A stretch of DNA of 64,000 bases from Lasiosphaeris hirsuta (taxonomy: Eukaryota; Ascomycota; Sordariomycetes; Sordariales; Lasiosphaeriaceae): contig JAUKUA010000002.1 in assembly GCA_030549175.1 (NCBI GenBank), forward strand, positions 4,216,001-4,280,000, given 5' to 3'. The position numbers and the translations under genes were made by a program. Under the pieces are notes generated by a model. That model saw only the letters and a list, made by a program, of their open reading frames with translations, was not told the DNA's origin and ran no database searches. This document shows, piece by piece, positions 9,623 to 21,204 of this stretch. Position 1 is the stretch's first letter; each line of letters starts with the position of its first letter.

Positions 9623-12600
9623 AAGTTGTTGTGGGAATGGGGATGTAGTTTGGAGGACGGTGGATGGTGGACGTTAGATCGTTAGGCTTTCGGGCTTCTT
9701 ACCCGGCACCCATAACGACCACCTTAGTGTTTTCGGGGAGGTCGGTCTTATTCACTTCGGAGGAGACATGGCCCCGGTATTCGCGAGGCGGGGGCGCTCG
9801 GTGAAGAATGCAAGACAGCAAACATATTCCTTTTTTCCCCGGTCTGGTAAACAGGGCGGGTAGCGGATGAACCATGAGAACCAGCACACTATCACATCAC
9901 ATTGCGCAGCTAGGGATTGTAGAGGTCGGCCAATTGCATTCACATTTGATTACCCAATTCTCTATTTCAGCGCATTAAGTTTACAAGAATCACTTTGACA
10001 ACTAACCCGTGGTGAATGTACCAAGTGATAACCCACGTTTCTGAGTCGTGTGTTAGTGACTGGCCATATTTCGTACACTGCGTATATCTTTGCAGATGTT
10101 ACTCAATTGACTACGGATTGTTTACTCGAATTTGTCATTCTATCATTGTTGATATAGCAGGCGCTGGATGCCATACCAGGATTCAGAAAGAGGCGGATCA
10201 TAGGCATGGGACAAGCTGCCAGCTCCCATTCCCTCCACAAATACTTATTGTGGGTTATCCTCATCGTGTTATACCCAATGTTCAGTGATAACAAAGATGT
10301 GTTACGATGCTCACGATGAAGCTTTACCTCATTATAGGGACGGACCACAGTTTGCCCTGACGCAAAGTGTGGCCACAGGTTTGAGCGGTATCGGTTTGCG
10401 AAACACTGTAAAGCCTGGTGGTTGTGACAACAAAGGGCATTCTGAAAGCAAAAACTCAGGTCGTTTAGTCACTTGGTTAGATACCGACATGCTCAATTTG
10501 CAGTCGCTACCGAGACTACTGATCGGTTGCCATTGCCAACTTTGGTGCTCTACCAAACTTGATGGCCACTGCTACGTAGGTGTCTAGTCGTGGTTATGCA
10601 AAGTTGCCCGGAGCTAGGCGTCGCGGGGGAACGCCGCGCGGCCAACTCATTCGGTCCCCGTCCCGAGGCTGGTCCGGGTGGCTTTCGGAAGAATTTTTGC
10701 GCTTCTCCTTCTTGTTCCTCTTTATCTTCAGATCACAGACTCCTCCGGTCTGGCCATGGTCAGCCCCATCGAACGATTTTAGGGGCACGGGGCATGGCTA
10801 TCACCGTGATGAAGTGAGAAATGTTTCCCCTAAGATTCAGATGCCCAGCCCGTTCCTAGACAGGGGCCGGGGGTGGGGATGATAAGCTGGGACAGGAATA
10901 TTTTCTGCTTGCCCTGGCCTTCATCTGGCCATGACTCCTCTAGGGAGTGGTGTGCTCTCGACGTTGTTTCGAGATAGGGGCGGGGGTTTGTGAGGCACTG
11001 CCAACTTGTCTTACAGCCCGTGTGAGATAGCGTTTGGAAAACCCTGGTTGAACGCTCTGCAAAGGCAGTGGAGAGATGAAGTCATTTGCTTTGGACGAGG
11101 ATCTAGGGCTGAGGATCTGGATAGAGGGTGCTGTCTCCCTATCTCGCCTGCTAATTATCGACATTTCTATGTATAGAGATAGTGAAGAAGTACCCGACGT
11201 GTCTGTGTTGCGTTATCAGAATGTAGATCGGCCCAGGGATGGATTCTCGTTGCGCACGAACTCTGTGCATTCGCCTGCGTTAAAAGATTCGTGGTAGGGG
11301 GATCCACGAGTGAGGATGAACGGAACACGCTGCTGCATGCATGCAGGCAAGTGTGATGCATGCATGCTTACTGGAGGCGGCAGAGCAGCCGAGGGAACGC
11401 GAGGAAAGGGAGGATTTAGGGGGCGATACGGGCGGGAGGTGCTAGGGTCGTATCGAACGGACAACAAATTTGCGCTGGAGTCTGATAGCACACTAGTTCT
11501 GCGAAGAGTTTCTCGTAAAGGGGTTCTTGGCCACTGCATATGCGAACGAGTCGTGGGACCTGTGCATCTAAACATTTTTGTCTACACTGCTAGTGGAGAT
11601 GTAAACGGTAGGTGCGTAAGTGACTTGAACACTAAGCCCGCGAGTCGCCATGTAAAAATTCTCCGAGGGGAGGCTGCAAGGCTAGAGTTAGTCCGGCGCC
11701 TCTTCAAGTGTAAGTTGTCACGGCAGAGGCCATATTGGCCGTGGCCTTTCGGTTTGACGATGCTCTTGTCGTCCAGCGTCGTGATGTGGGCGCCAGGCAT
11801 TGAAAGTGGAAGCAGTCCTGACGTTGCGACAGGGCTTGGCGCCAGAAACCCAACCCCCGCCTGTGTGTCAGAATCCCAGCCGAAACAGCAACCGCAACGC
11901 GGGCGCAACCGACCACGGTCCTAAACTGGATGCTGGCCAATGGCCAGCACAGGAGGGCGGGATTTTGTGGGTCTTCGCGGTTCCTGAGTCTTGGCAAGCC
12001 CCTGACCTCCCACAGCAGGCATAGCACCCTACCCAACGCCCAACGTCGCCCTCCTTCGGGTTGCTGCGCTGCTGGGTTACTTTGGAGTGTGTCGTTGATT
12101 CCTCCCCCAGCGCGTTTTGAAGCTGGCGCTCGACGAGGAAAAAATGGTACGATTTTTTGCTTGGCATCCCTGCTCTTGCTGTGGCGATCAGTCCGATCAC
12201 AGGCTCCTCGCGGGCTCCTTTGCCAGCCGTATCCGGCCTTCCTCAAAGAGGACACGCCGGAGTCGTCGAGACCTATGTTCGGATGGCGGCTGTAGCGGTT
12301 GTGTTTTCCAAATGTCTTTCCAACGCGGATCTGGGTCTTGGCTGTCATATTCGCCAGTTTATTGCGTGAAATTGGCTTGAGAAACGCTCGCTAAGGGCAA
12401 CTGGTAGAGTTGGTCGACTTCAAGATTGGAGGACGTGAGTAAGAGCTCTGAGGGTGAGGATTGGATTGGGATCCCTGCGATGCTCCCCTGCAGTGGCGCT
12501 AACTGCCAGCCGCAGAGCCCCCAGACCTCCAGACCTACCCCAGCTTGGCTAGCAATTCCATGCTCCACAGCGCCACCAGTGGGGTGTTGGGCCTGGAACC

Positions 12601-13423
12601 GTCTCGGCACCTTCGTTTCGTCGATGGAAGAGGACCGCGGGCCAAGTTCCATCTTTTCCCTAGCAGTTCATCTTTCGCTGTGTCTTCCCTCGTGCGCCCC
12701 TGGCAGGTCCAAGTCTCTCTGGATTTTACATCTGTATCTCTGCTGTTGGTGATACTGTTCTTGTCTCCCGAGTCATTGCATCGCTCCGGCAGCGTTCCAT
12801 TCTCGCTGTCTACGCCGCGTGTCGTTGCACCAGATACTCTTGTAAGTGTTTTTTTTTTTTTTAGGGTCCAGCCCCCTGGCAGGCCGAGCTGGGGTCAGCA
12901 GCCGTCGCATGCAGGCATTTGTGGGCAGGTATGATCTACACAGAATCGGCTCATGTTTCTGGTTCCGCCAGTCGCTTGGCGTCTCTCTTAACCAAACGTT
13001 CGCCCACGCCTAGGCCTTCAGTCCTTCCCTTTCCCCCTTCTTCCGTTCCTTTCGGTGCAGTGTATTATTTTCGGGCTGCTAGGTTGCTGACCCTTTCGCC
13101 TCGCCGCCGTGGCATCTGCAGGCTCTCATTATTCATTCTTTTGCATTCGCGCCTGGTGTCGCCATTTACGATTCTAGATTGTCGCATAGATGGGTATCGT
13201 TCACCGGTTCAGCAGGCTCTGAATACTGAAACTACCCACGCCGTCTTCGACACCGATTTTTGGGAATATAGAAAGAGACAGGATCTACACGGCCCCTGGA
13301 GGAGGGCTAGAGATTAAGGAACTGAGAAAAGGGAAATCGGGTCCCGATATACACGCGCGAGCGTTCACGACGCTCACGAAAAGCCGTACCCGGAAACCAA
13401 AGACGACACAATCCTCGCCCATC
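9623..13423. other. 3.8-kb region without a recognised gene, upstream of noxA
   Basis: ORFs up to about 210 codons occur on both strands but overlap one another and show no domain, no conserved motif and no convincing exon set. The part from about 12,400 to 13,423 is pyrimidine-rich and may be a long noxA promoter and 5' leader. A run of 14 T lies at 12849-12862, and two copies of TGCATGCATGC lie at 11334-11367. I found no terminal repeats that would mark another transposon. Confidence 0.5.
11334..11367. repeat. Paired 11-bp TGCATGCATGC repeats
   Basis: TGCATGCATGC at 11334-11344 and 11357-11367, separated by 12 bp. Each copy is an alternating purine-pyrimidine near-palindrome. The role is unknown. 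Confidence 0.7.
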
Positions 13424-15295
13424 ATGGCCAGCTACGGAGGGTACAATCCCTACAACAGGAATAGCTTGGGGTCAGAAAAGCAGTCGGAGAGAGCAAGATG
13501 GACGCCACTCACGCGCATGTTGTTGTCGGGTGAGATGACACAGGAACGACAAAAAAACTTATCCTTTCAGGAGAAGTTCAACCGGTGGATGGTGAACGAG
13601 GGCTACCGCCGAATGTAAGAGCCAATGTCTTCAAACAACCATGGCGGAGAAAATCCTCGAGTAGGGAATGAGCTGACACGCCCTAGTTTTGTCTTCGTCT
13701 TCGTCTTGCTACACGCAATCGTGTTCGCGTTCGGCTTCGTCAACTACGCCGTCAAGGATAACCTACAGATAGCCCGGGACACGTTTGGGCCAACATACAT
13801 GATTGCCAGGTCCGCAGCGTTGGTGCTCCACGTCGATATTGCATTGGTACTCTTCCCCGTCTGCCGCACTTTCATCTCGCTCGCCAGACAAACACCTCTC
13901 AACGGTATCATCCAGTTCGACAAGAACATCACATTCCACATCACAACGGCGTGGTCCATCTTCTTTTTCTCGTGGGTCCACACGATTGCTCACTGGAACA
14001 ACTTTGCTCAGATTGCCGCAAAGAACAATCTGGGCATTTACGGATGGCTCTTGGCCAACTTCGTGTCCGGTCCCGGTTGGACGGGCTACATCATGCTTAT
14101 CGCGCTGACAGGCATGGTGATCACCTCGGTTGAGAAAACACGTCGGGCAAACTACGAGCGATTCTGGTACACGCACCACATGTTCATCGTCTTCTTCTTT
14201 TTCTGGTCGATCCACGGTGCCTTCTGCATGATTCAGCCTGACTTTGCGCCCTTCTGCATCTCCATTGGCACCCAGGCTATCGGTGTCTTCTGGCAATACT
14301 GGATGTACGGCGGATTCGTCTACCTTGCCGAGCGCGTTGCCCGTGAGGTTCGCGGCAGACATAAGACCTACATCTCCAAGGTCATCCAGCATCCGAGTAA
14401 CGTGTGCGAAATCCAGATCAAGAAGGAGCACACAAAGACCAGGGCCGGCCAGTACATATTTTTCTGCTGCCCCGCAGTCTCGCTGTGGCAATATCACCCC
14501 TTCACACTGACGAGCGCCCCTGAGGAGGATTATATCTCTATTCACATGCGTGTCTCGGGTGACTTCACCCGTGCCGTTGCCGAAACCCTGGGCTGCGAGT
14601 TTGACAAGAAGAAGGGCGACGCATCTAAGGTGGTTGGAGTCAGCCGTGACAATGACGAGGTTGACCCTGCCCTTCGACGGGTGCTCCCGCGCGTCTACAT
14701 TGACGGGCCATTCGGTTCAGCCTCCGAAGATGTTTTCAAATACGAGACTTCGGTGCTGTGCGGCGCAGGTATCGGTGTGACGCCTTTCGCCTCTATCTTG
14801 AAGTCTATCTGGTACCGGATGAACTACCCTCAGAAGAAGACGAGGCTGAGTAAGGTTTACTTCTTCTGGATCTGCAGAGATTTCGGCTCGTTTGAGTGGT
14901 TCCGTTCCCTGCTGCTCGCCATCGAGGCTCAGGATGTGGACAACCGCATCGAGATTCACACATACTTGACAGCCAAGATCAAGATTGATGATGCTACGAA
15001 CATTATGATCAACGATGCCAATGCGGACAAGGACACGATCACCGGTCTACGGTCCCCCACAAACTTTGGACGCCCCAACTGGGATATGATTTTCAGGGGC
15101 ATCAGGAAACTCCACGCACCTTCCGAGGCCGGCGTGTTCTTCTGTGGTCCCAAGGGATTGGGCAGCCAGTTGCACATTTTCTGCAACAAGTACAGCGAGC
15201 CTGGGTAAGTCGTAAACCAACGCCCTTGACACATCAACAGAAGCTAATCGACCTGTCACAGATTCAACTTTGTCTGGGGTAAGGAGAACTTCTAG
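13424..15295 (+). CDS. noxA: NADPH oxidase catalytic subunit, NoxA/Nox1 type
   Basis: Exons 13424-13614, 13687-15204 and 15262-15295 (580 aa), in phase. The start MASYGGYNPYNRNSLGSEK and the LTRMLLSGEMTQERQK segment are typical of fungal NoxA. The ferric-reductase transmembrane part has haem-ligand candidate His residues in LVLHVD, ITFHIT, HTIAH and YTHHMF. The cytosolic part has the FAD motif HPFTLTSAP, the NADPH motifs DGPFGSASED and GAGIGVTPFAS, and FFCGPKGLG near the end. The last exon encodes only FNFVWGKENF, the conserved Nox C-terminus. The enzyme moves electrons from NADPH across the membrane to make superoxide. In filamentous fungi NoxA needs NoxR, Rac and NoxD and controls sexual fruiting, fusion and hyphal growth. 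None of those partners lies in this window. Confidence 0.95.
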
Positions 15296-16987
15296 ACTAA
15301 CATGGCCACCGTGTGACCGTGTTCTCGGGCTCGAATCCACCAGCACTAAATCAAGGCGGGTAGCACTGAGGGAAGGCCGAGAAGATACGAATGTTGACTG
15401 CTCGATACCCCTTTCTAATCAGTGCGCCGGAACGCAAACAACACTGGGGGTTAGCATATGCATGTTTGTTGTCGCCATTCAGAGGTTTGCCGCATGGGGT
15501 GACAGACCAATGGGAGGAGTGAGGGGGCATGGGATGGCGGACATGCTAGAGGAGTGGACAGCGGGCTTAGTGCCAGGGATCGAGCCGTCGTGTGTTTTGA
15601 TGCCGGGAGAGATCCGATCAACGGGCCACGCCCGGCGCCTTACGTGCTCGGGCGCTGGCTGCTCCCTCTTCAGACTTCTACCCACCCCCTTTTTTGCATA
15701 CACATTTGCTTGGATGATGGGCTAATTAGACCACCTTTTTGAGTCATCCTTTATTCATGGGAGTGTCGCACACAGAGCGTCTCCTTGTTACATATCTGCC
15801 TCTTCTATATAAATATACATCTAGCGATTATATCATTGTCAATTTAGACCTCGTAACTTTGCCGCATGTCCTTACCAACGCCAGTTGTGTCAGTATCCTT
15901 CTCCATCGATGGTTTGTGTGGCAGTTTTGGGTTAACTGTACCTTCGCAGTTGCATGGCTGTATTAAATATTAGGAATTTCATTCTCTAGAACTCCATCAC
16001 AGCGGACCACGATGGCAGTTCCAGATAGTTGACCATGCTACAGCTCTTCGGGCCATGTACTATTCGGGCTGCTTATCAACCTAGTCGCTACAACAGACTC
16101 GGAAATTATTGAGTTCCTACAGGCATCTGTCCGAGGGCTACGAGACATAATGGTATTTCACATCCTGCTGAGCGCAGTTATGTCCGATATATCTATCTCC
16201 TTGCTCGATAAGGCGTTGGCTGTTTAATGCCTTCTCATTCCATATGCTGTTCAGCATCCAGAACAAGCTCGAGCCCAGCAAACCCGAAGAAGAATTATAT
16301 AATACCATATCCCCGATTCAATAAGCGGTTGTCGCCCTGTCTATTTTTCATAAGCTAAACACATTTGGTTGTGAGGCTTAAGCGACTTCTTTCCCAGTTA
16401 AGCCACTTTCTAAGGTCAACTCCTACTTCGTAATATAGCCGCGGAAGGAAGAAACTATTTGTCCCTGGTAAGACATTACCTTACGGTTCTCTTACCATCT
16501 ATTTGCGGCTTATCTTTTCCAAACATTGGTAAATCCCAACTGCTGGTTCATCTCATAACCATCAACAGCCGCTGGAAAGTGCAGCTAAAAGTTGCAAAGC
16601 AGAAGTATTTATGGGATTACATATGACAGAAATTATTGCAGAGAAATTACACCGACGGTAGTAAATCTTGCGACATAGGATACGCCCCTGGTTTTGCTCT
16701 GATTTCTTATGGATGTCTTGCTCGTCAATAGGTGAGCTGTGGAAAGAGTTTCCTCTGAGCAGGGGCCGCGTGAGGGGCCGGGGTTTAATTGCCCCACTTC
16801 ATTACACACCAAGGAAGGCGCGTCGCAGCGCGTTCCCCAACCTAAGTTTTCGTGACATCACGAGCGGCCTACAACCGTTTCCTCCTCCACACAAATCCTC
16901 AATCTCTTGATTCCCGCCACCTTCTCCCCCCCCCCCCCCCCGCACGAGGTCAGAAGTAAACAGCCATCCAGAGAAAAACCCGGCAAG
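15296..16987. other. Intergenic, partly AT-rich, between noxA and fen1
   Basis: The central 15,740-16,660 is clearly richer in A and T than its surroundings, with many short TA-containing words. This could be a decayed repeat or plain spacer. A short open frame near 16,040-16,226 has no recognisable motif. The last 300 bp must hold the fen1 promoter, which has two GCGCGT hexamers (16818-16823 and 16828-16833) but no exact ACGCGT. Confidence 0.5.
16926..16941 (+). repeat. Run of 16 C before fen1
   Basis: An uninterrupted C16 tract ends 46 bp before the fen1 start codon, probably in the 5' leader. Such tracts are error-prone in sequencing, so its length is uncertain. Confidence 0.8.
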
Positions 16988-18359
16988 ATGGGTATCAAAG
17001 GCCTGTTTCCCATCATCAAGGATGAAGCCCCTGAGGCCATCAAGGAGGGTGAGATCAAGAATCAGTTTGGCCGCAAAATTGCTATTGTATGTTTTCCCGC
17101 CAATTTTAACTTGCCTGCGTCCTGCTAATGACGTCTTAGGATGCGTAAGAAACACTTGTGAACGATTCACGCGCTTGTGTCATCTAACCATCATCCCCTA
17201 GGTCTATGAGCATCTACAGCTTCCTTATCGCCGTGCGATCCTCCGACGGCCAGCAGCTCACGAACGAGAGCGGCGACACAACCTCGCATCTTATGGGCAT
17301 GTTCTACCGCACCCTCCGCATGGTCGAGAATGGCATCAAACCCCTCTACGTTTTCGACGGCGCCCCGCCCAAGCTCAAGTCAGGCGAGCTGGCCAAGCGG
17401 TTCCAGCGCAAGCAGGAGGCCAAGGAGGGACTCGAGGAAGCCAAGGAAACAGGCACGGCAGAGGAGATTGAGAAGTTCTCGAGAAGAACCGTCCGTGTCA
17501 CGAGAGAACACAATGCAGAATGCCAGAAGCTGCTCATGCTGATGGGCATCCCGTACATCATCGCACCGACTGAGGCCGAGGCACAATGCGCTGTGTTAGC
17601 GCGAGCTGGCAAAGTCTACGCCGCGGCTAGCGAGGATATGGACACACTTTGCTTCAATACTCCGATCCTGGTGCGCCACCTCACCTTCAGCGAGCAGAAG
17701 AAGGTGCCCATTCAAGAGATTCACGTGGATAAGGTGCTGGAGGGTTTGGGCATGAAGAGGGACCAGGTATGTCGGCGTTGTGCTGAAGTTGAGAGCTTTT
17801 CACTGACCATTTTCGTTTCCATGGCTACTAGTTTGTTGACCTCTGCATCCTCCTTGGTTGCGACTATCTCGACCCAATCCCAGGCATTGGCCCCAGCACG
17901 GCACTGAAGCTCATTCGCACCTACGGCTCGCTCGACAAGGTGGTTGACTTCCTAAAAAGCGACGCTAAGGCCGTAGAGAAGCACCCCATCCCAGATGACT
18001 GGCCGTATGAGGATGCGCGTGATCTCTTCTTCAACCCCGGCGTTCGGGATGCGAGTGATCCACTGTGTGACTTCAAGTGGGAGAAGCCCAATGTAGAGGG
18101 TCTCGTACAGTACCTTGTTCACGAGAAGGCCTTCAACGAGGACCGAGTGCGGGGCTGCGCTGCCCGGCTTGAGAAGAGCCTGAAGGGCTCGCAGCAGGCA
18201 AGAATCGAGGGCTTCTTCAAGGTCATGCCTAAGTCGGAAGAGGCGAAGAAGGCACACAAGCGCAAGCTCGAGGAGCAAAACGAGCAAAAGAAAAAGAAGC
18301 TCAAGGAGGAGAAGAAGGAGAAGGCCAAAGCCAAGGCGAAGCCACGCGGTACTGCGTGA
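16988..18359 (+). CDS. fen1: Flap endonuclease 1 (FEN1/Rad27)
   Basis: Four exons, 16988-17086, 17140-17144, 17202-17766 and 17832-18359 (398 aa). Exon 2 is only 5 nt (GATGC) and restores the invariant [13 protein letters not shown], with GAT as codon 34, the position of a metal-ligand Asp in this family. Other landmarks are [32 protein letters not shown] and [17 protein letters not shown], the helix-hairpin-helix region. Near the C-terminus QARIEGFF fits a PCNA-interacting box, followed by a Lys-rich tail. The nuclear enzyme cuts 5' flaps during Okazaki-fragment maturation and long-patch base excision repair. Length and motifs match the family fully. Introns of 53 and 57 nt around the microexon both have good donors, branch sites and TAG acceptors. 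Confidence 0.96.
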
Positions 18360-19383
18360 TTACCGGCGATTTTGCTCTCATGGGTTTCGAGTTTGACAGG
18401 GTGGCATCGGGCTCACTTCATCGGGGTTCCGTTACTCCACACATTAAGATTTGGCGTGGAATTTTATCTGCAATTTGGAGGTGGTGGATTTGACACTACC
18501 TTGTCCACATAGGTCTCGCGAACGGCCGGATGGGTTCGTCGCGTCGGCGTTAACGGCGTCATTATAATTATCGGGGCATGGAAGGCACTGTAGAATGGGT
18601 TCGCTTGAGGAATATACACTACTATGCGGATCCCGAGTTGTAGCAGCTGCGATGCTATTTATCTTAGCCCGGCAGCAATTGAACAATTCCACGATTCGTC
18701 ATGTTCCACACTCAGCAACGTTCGATGTTCCATTCTTGGCGGCGTTTGCATCCCACCGTCGACGAACCCGACACGAGTCGTGTGGTTTCAATCGCTACGA
18801 AAGGTATGGCACAAGAGTATGAGTCCGGAACCAGTTGCCTTGCCTCGGCCCAAAAAGCCTCGAGATGGTAATCTTGGCTCGGTCATTGGTTGTCGAGGGC
18901 CATGACATCAACTAACCTAGACGCCGAAAACTGGGGTTGCTTGGGGCGCTTTGCGGCAGGATTCCACGCCGGCTGTCACATGCCCAACCCCCCACCTGAC
19001 TCTCTGGTGACCTGAGCCACCACCGACGGACTCCAACGGCCACCGCGTGCTATGCGAGTTGGAGGTACCCCGGAGTCAAGGGGAGGAGGTGTTGGCGAGG
19101 AGGGGGAGGGGGGAGGTGCACATGTTGCCCTGGTCCGGCCCTGGCGGACGCTTTCGTTCATGAATCGCATGTGATTGCGTACGGTCTGCCGAATCGAGGC
19201 CTGGGAAAACCGTGAGTAGCCACTCTTTATTGAGGACTTGTCTCCTCCTTTTCCCAGGTTTTCTCTTTTTGTATTCTTATTCTTTGGTTGTCTCTCATAC
19301 CGCTGTCGCATCATCTTTTGGTCAATTTCTGGGGAAATAAAGTTTCAGTCGCAAACCGCAAAACAGCTACCACACGTGCAGCC
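18360..19383. other. Intergenic, fen1 to b5-ACAD
   Basis: About 1 kb holding the fen1 3' end and the promoter of the fusion gene. There is a purine-rich stretch near 19,078-19,115. No gene was recognised. Confidence 0.55.
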
Positions 19384-21204
19384 ATGTCCAAAACCTTCAG
19401 CCAGGCCGACGTTGCGTCGCACAACAAGGCCGATTCCCTGTGGATCGTCGTTGACGGTGACGTCTACGATCTCACAACCTTCCAGGACGACCATCCAGGT
19501 ACGTGGGCGATGATGGCGGCAGCCAGGTCGCGTCCAATTGCTCCTATGTAGGCCCGCGGCTGACGTGTGACCCTTTCCCCCGAAACAGGCGGCAAGAAGA
19601 TCCTCCAGAGGGTCGCCGGCAAGGATGCGTCCAAGCAATTCTGGAAGTACCACAACGAGAGCATTCTCAAGAAGTACCAGAAGCAGCTGCAGGTCGGCTC
19701 GCTAGACAGCAAGCCCAAGCCCGCCGCCGAGCCCATGCCGGTTGCCGTGCCCGCGAAGACGGCCGCCAAGCCCGCCGCAGCCGCAGCCACGCCGGCTGGC
19801 GAGTCCGAGGCCCTGGAGCCATATGGCCAGCAGATCCCCTTTGGCGATCCCAGCTGGTATCAAAGCGTGAGTCGCGACCCCTTTTCTCCCCTTATTCCGA
19901 TTTTATTTTGGGTTGCGCCGCATCGTTAGAGAGAGAGAGAGAGAGACTAATGCCGTCCCGCCCCGCAGTACCACTCTCCCTATTTCAACGAGACCCACGC
20001 GGCGCTGCGCACCGAGGTGCGCGAGTGGGTGGACAAGGAGATCCAGCCGTTTGTGGCCGAGTGGGACGAGAAGAAGGAGGTGCCGGCCGCAATCTACAAG
20101 GAGATGGGGCGGCGCGGCTACCTCGCCGGCCTGCTCGGCACACACTACCAGAAGCAATATGTCTCGAACCCGATCGAGTTGGTGCCGACTGAGAAGTGGG
20201 ATTTGTTCCACGAGATGTTGATCACCGACGAGCTGAGCCGCACCGGCTCGGGCGGCTTCGTGTGGAACGTCATTGGCGGGTTTGGTATCGGATGCCCGCC
20301 GCTGGTCAAGTTCGGCAAGAAGCCGCTGCTGGATCGGATCCTGCCCGGCATTCTGAACGGCGATAAGCGCATTTGCCTTGCCATCACTGAGCCCGATGCC
20401 GGTAGTGATGTTGCCAACCTCAGCTGCGAGGCTAAGCTGAGCGAGGATGGTAAGCACTACATCGTCAACGGCGAGAAGAAATGGATCACCAACGGTATCT
20501 GGAGCGACTACTTCACCACCGCTGTGCGCACCGGCGGACCCGGCATGAACGGCGTCAGTTTGCTTCTGATCGAGCGCTCCTTCGGCGGCGTGTCGACCCG
20601 CCGCATGGACTGCCAGGGCGTGTGGTCGAGCGGCACTACCTACATCACGTTCGAGGACGTCAAGGTGCCCGTCGAGAACCTGCTCGGCAAGGAGAACGCC
20701 GGCTTCCGCGTCATCATGACCAACTTCAACCACGAGCGCGTTGGCATCATCATCCAGTGCCTGCGCTTCTCGCGCGTCTGCTACGAGGAGTCGGTCAAGT
20801 ATGCCAACAAGCGCCGCACCTTCGGTAAGAAGCTCATCGAGCACCCCGTCATCCGCCTCAAGCTGGCCCACATGGCCCGCCAGATCGAGGCCAGCTACAA
20901 CTGGCTCGAGAACCTCATCTACCAGTGCGAGAAGATGGGCGAGACCGAGGCCATGCTGCGTCTCGGCGGGCCCATTGCCAGTCTCAAGGCCCAGGCTACC
21001 GTCACCTTTGAGTTCTGCGCCCGCGAGGCCTCGCAGATCTTTGGCGGCCTGTCGTACTCGCGCGGCGGCCAGGGCGGTAAGGTCGAGCGCCTATACCGCG
21101 ACGTGCGCGCATACGCGATCCCCGGTGGAAGTGAGGAGATCATGCTCGACTTGAGCATACGGCAGAGCATGAGGGTGGCCAAGATGTTGGGGATGAAGCT
21201 TTAG
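19384..21204 (+). CDS. Cytochrome b5 - acyl-CoA dehydrogenase fusion protein
   Basis: Exons 19384-19498, 19589-19866 and 19969-21204 (542 aa), in phase. Residues 1-75 are a cytochrome b5 domain: DSLWIVVDGDVYDLTTF, then DDHPGG with haem ligand His37, and FWKYHNE with His60. An Ala/Pro/Lys linker leads to an acyl-CoA dehydrogenase domain from about residue 140, with ICLAITEPDAGSDVANL, GEKKWITNG and near the end QIFGGLSYSRGGQGGKVERLYRD. Many ascomycetes carry this b5-ACAD architecture, but its substrate is not established. The b5 domain could pass electrons to or from the flavin in place of ETF. No mitochondrial presequence is obvious, since the b5 domain starts at residue 5; a peroxisomal site would suit fatty-acid oxidation but is inference. 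The last residues GMKL are not a clear targeting signal. Confidence 0.92.
19928..19946 (+). repeat. (GA)n microsatellite in an intron
   Basis: About nine GA units inside intron 2 of the b5-ACAD gene, 22 bp before the acceptor. Confidence 0.85.

Noticed and set aside
11310..11924. 204-codon ORF in the noxA upstream gap
   Set aside because: It overlaps other ORFs on the opposite strand, has mixed composition and no motif, and its ATG follows a repeat-rich stretch. I could not support it as a gene.
12842..12864. GTAAGT followed by a T-run and TTAG, resembling an intron
   Set aside because: It would be only about 23 nt, too short for splicing, and no coding sequence flanks it.
19903..20871. 322-codon ORF on the minus strand
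   Set aside because: It lies wholly antisense to the b5-ACAD gene, is rich in Leu/Val/Asp/Ala and has no domain. It is a by-product of GC-rich third positions in the real gene.
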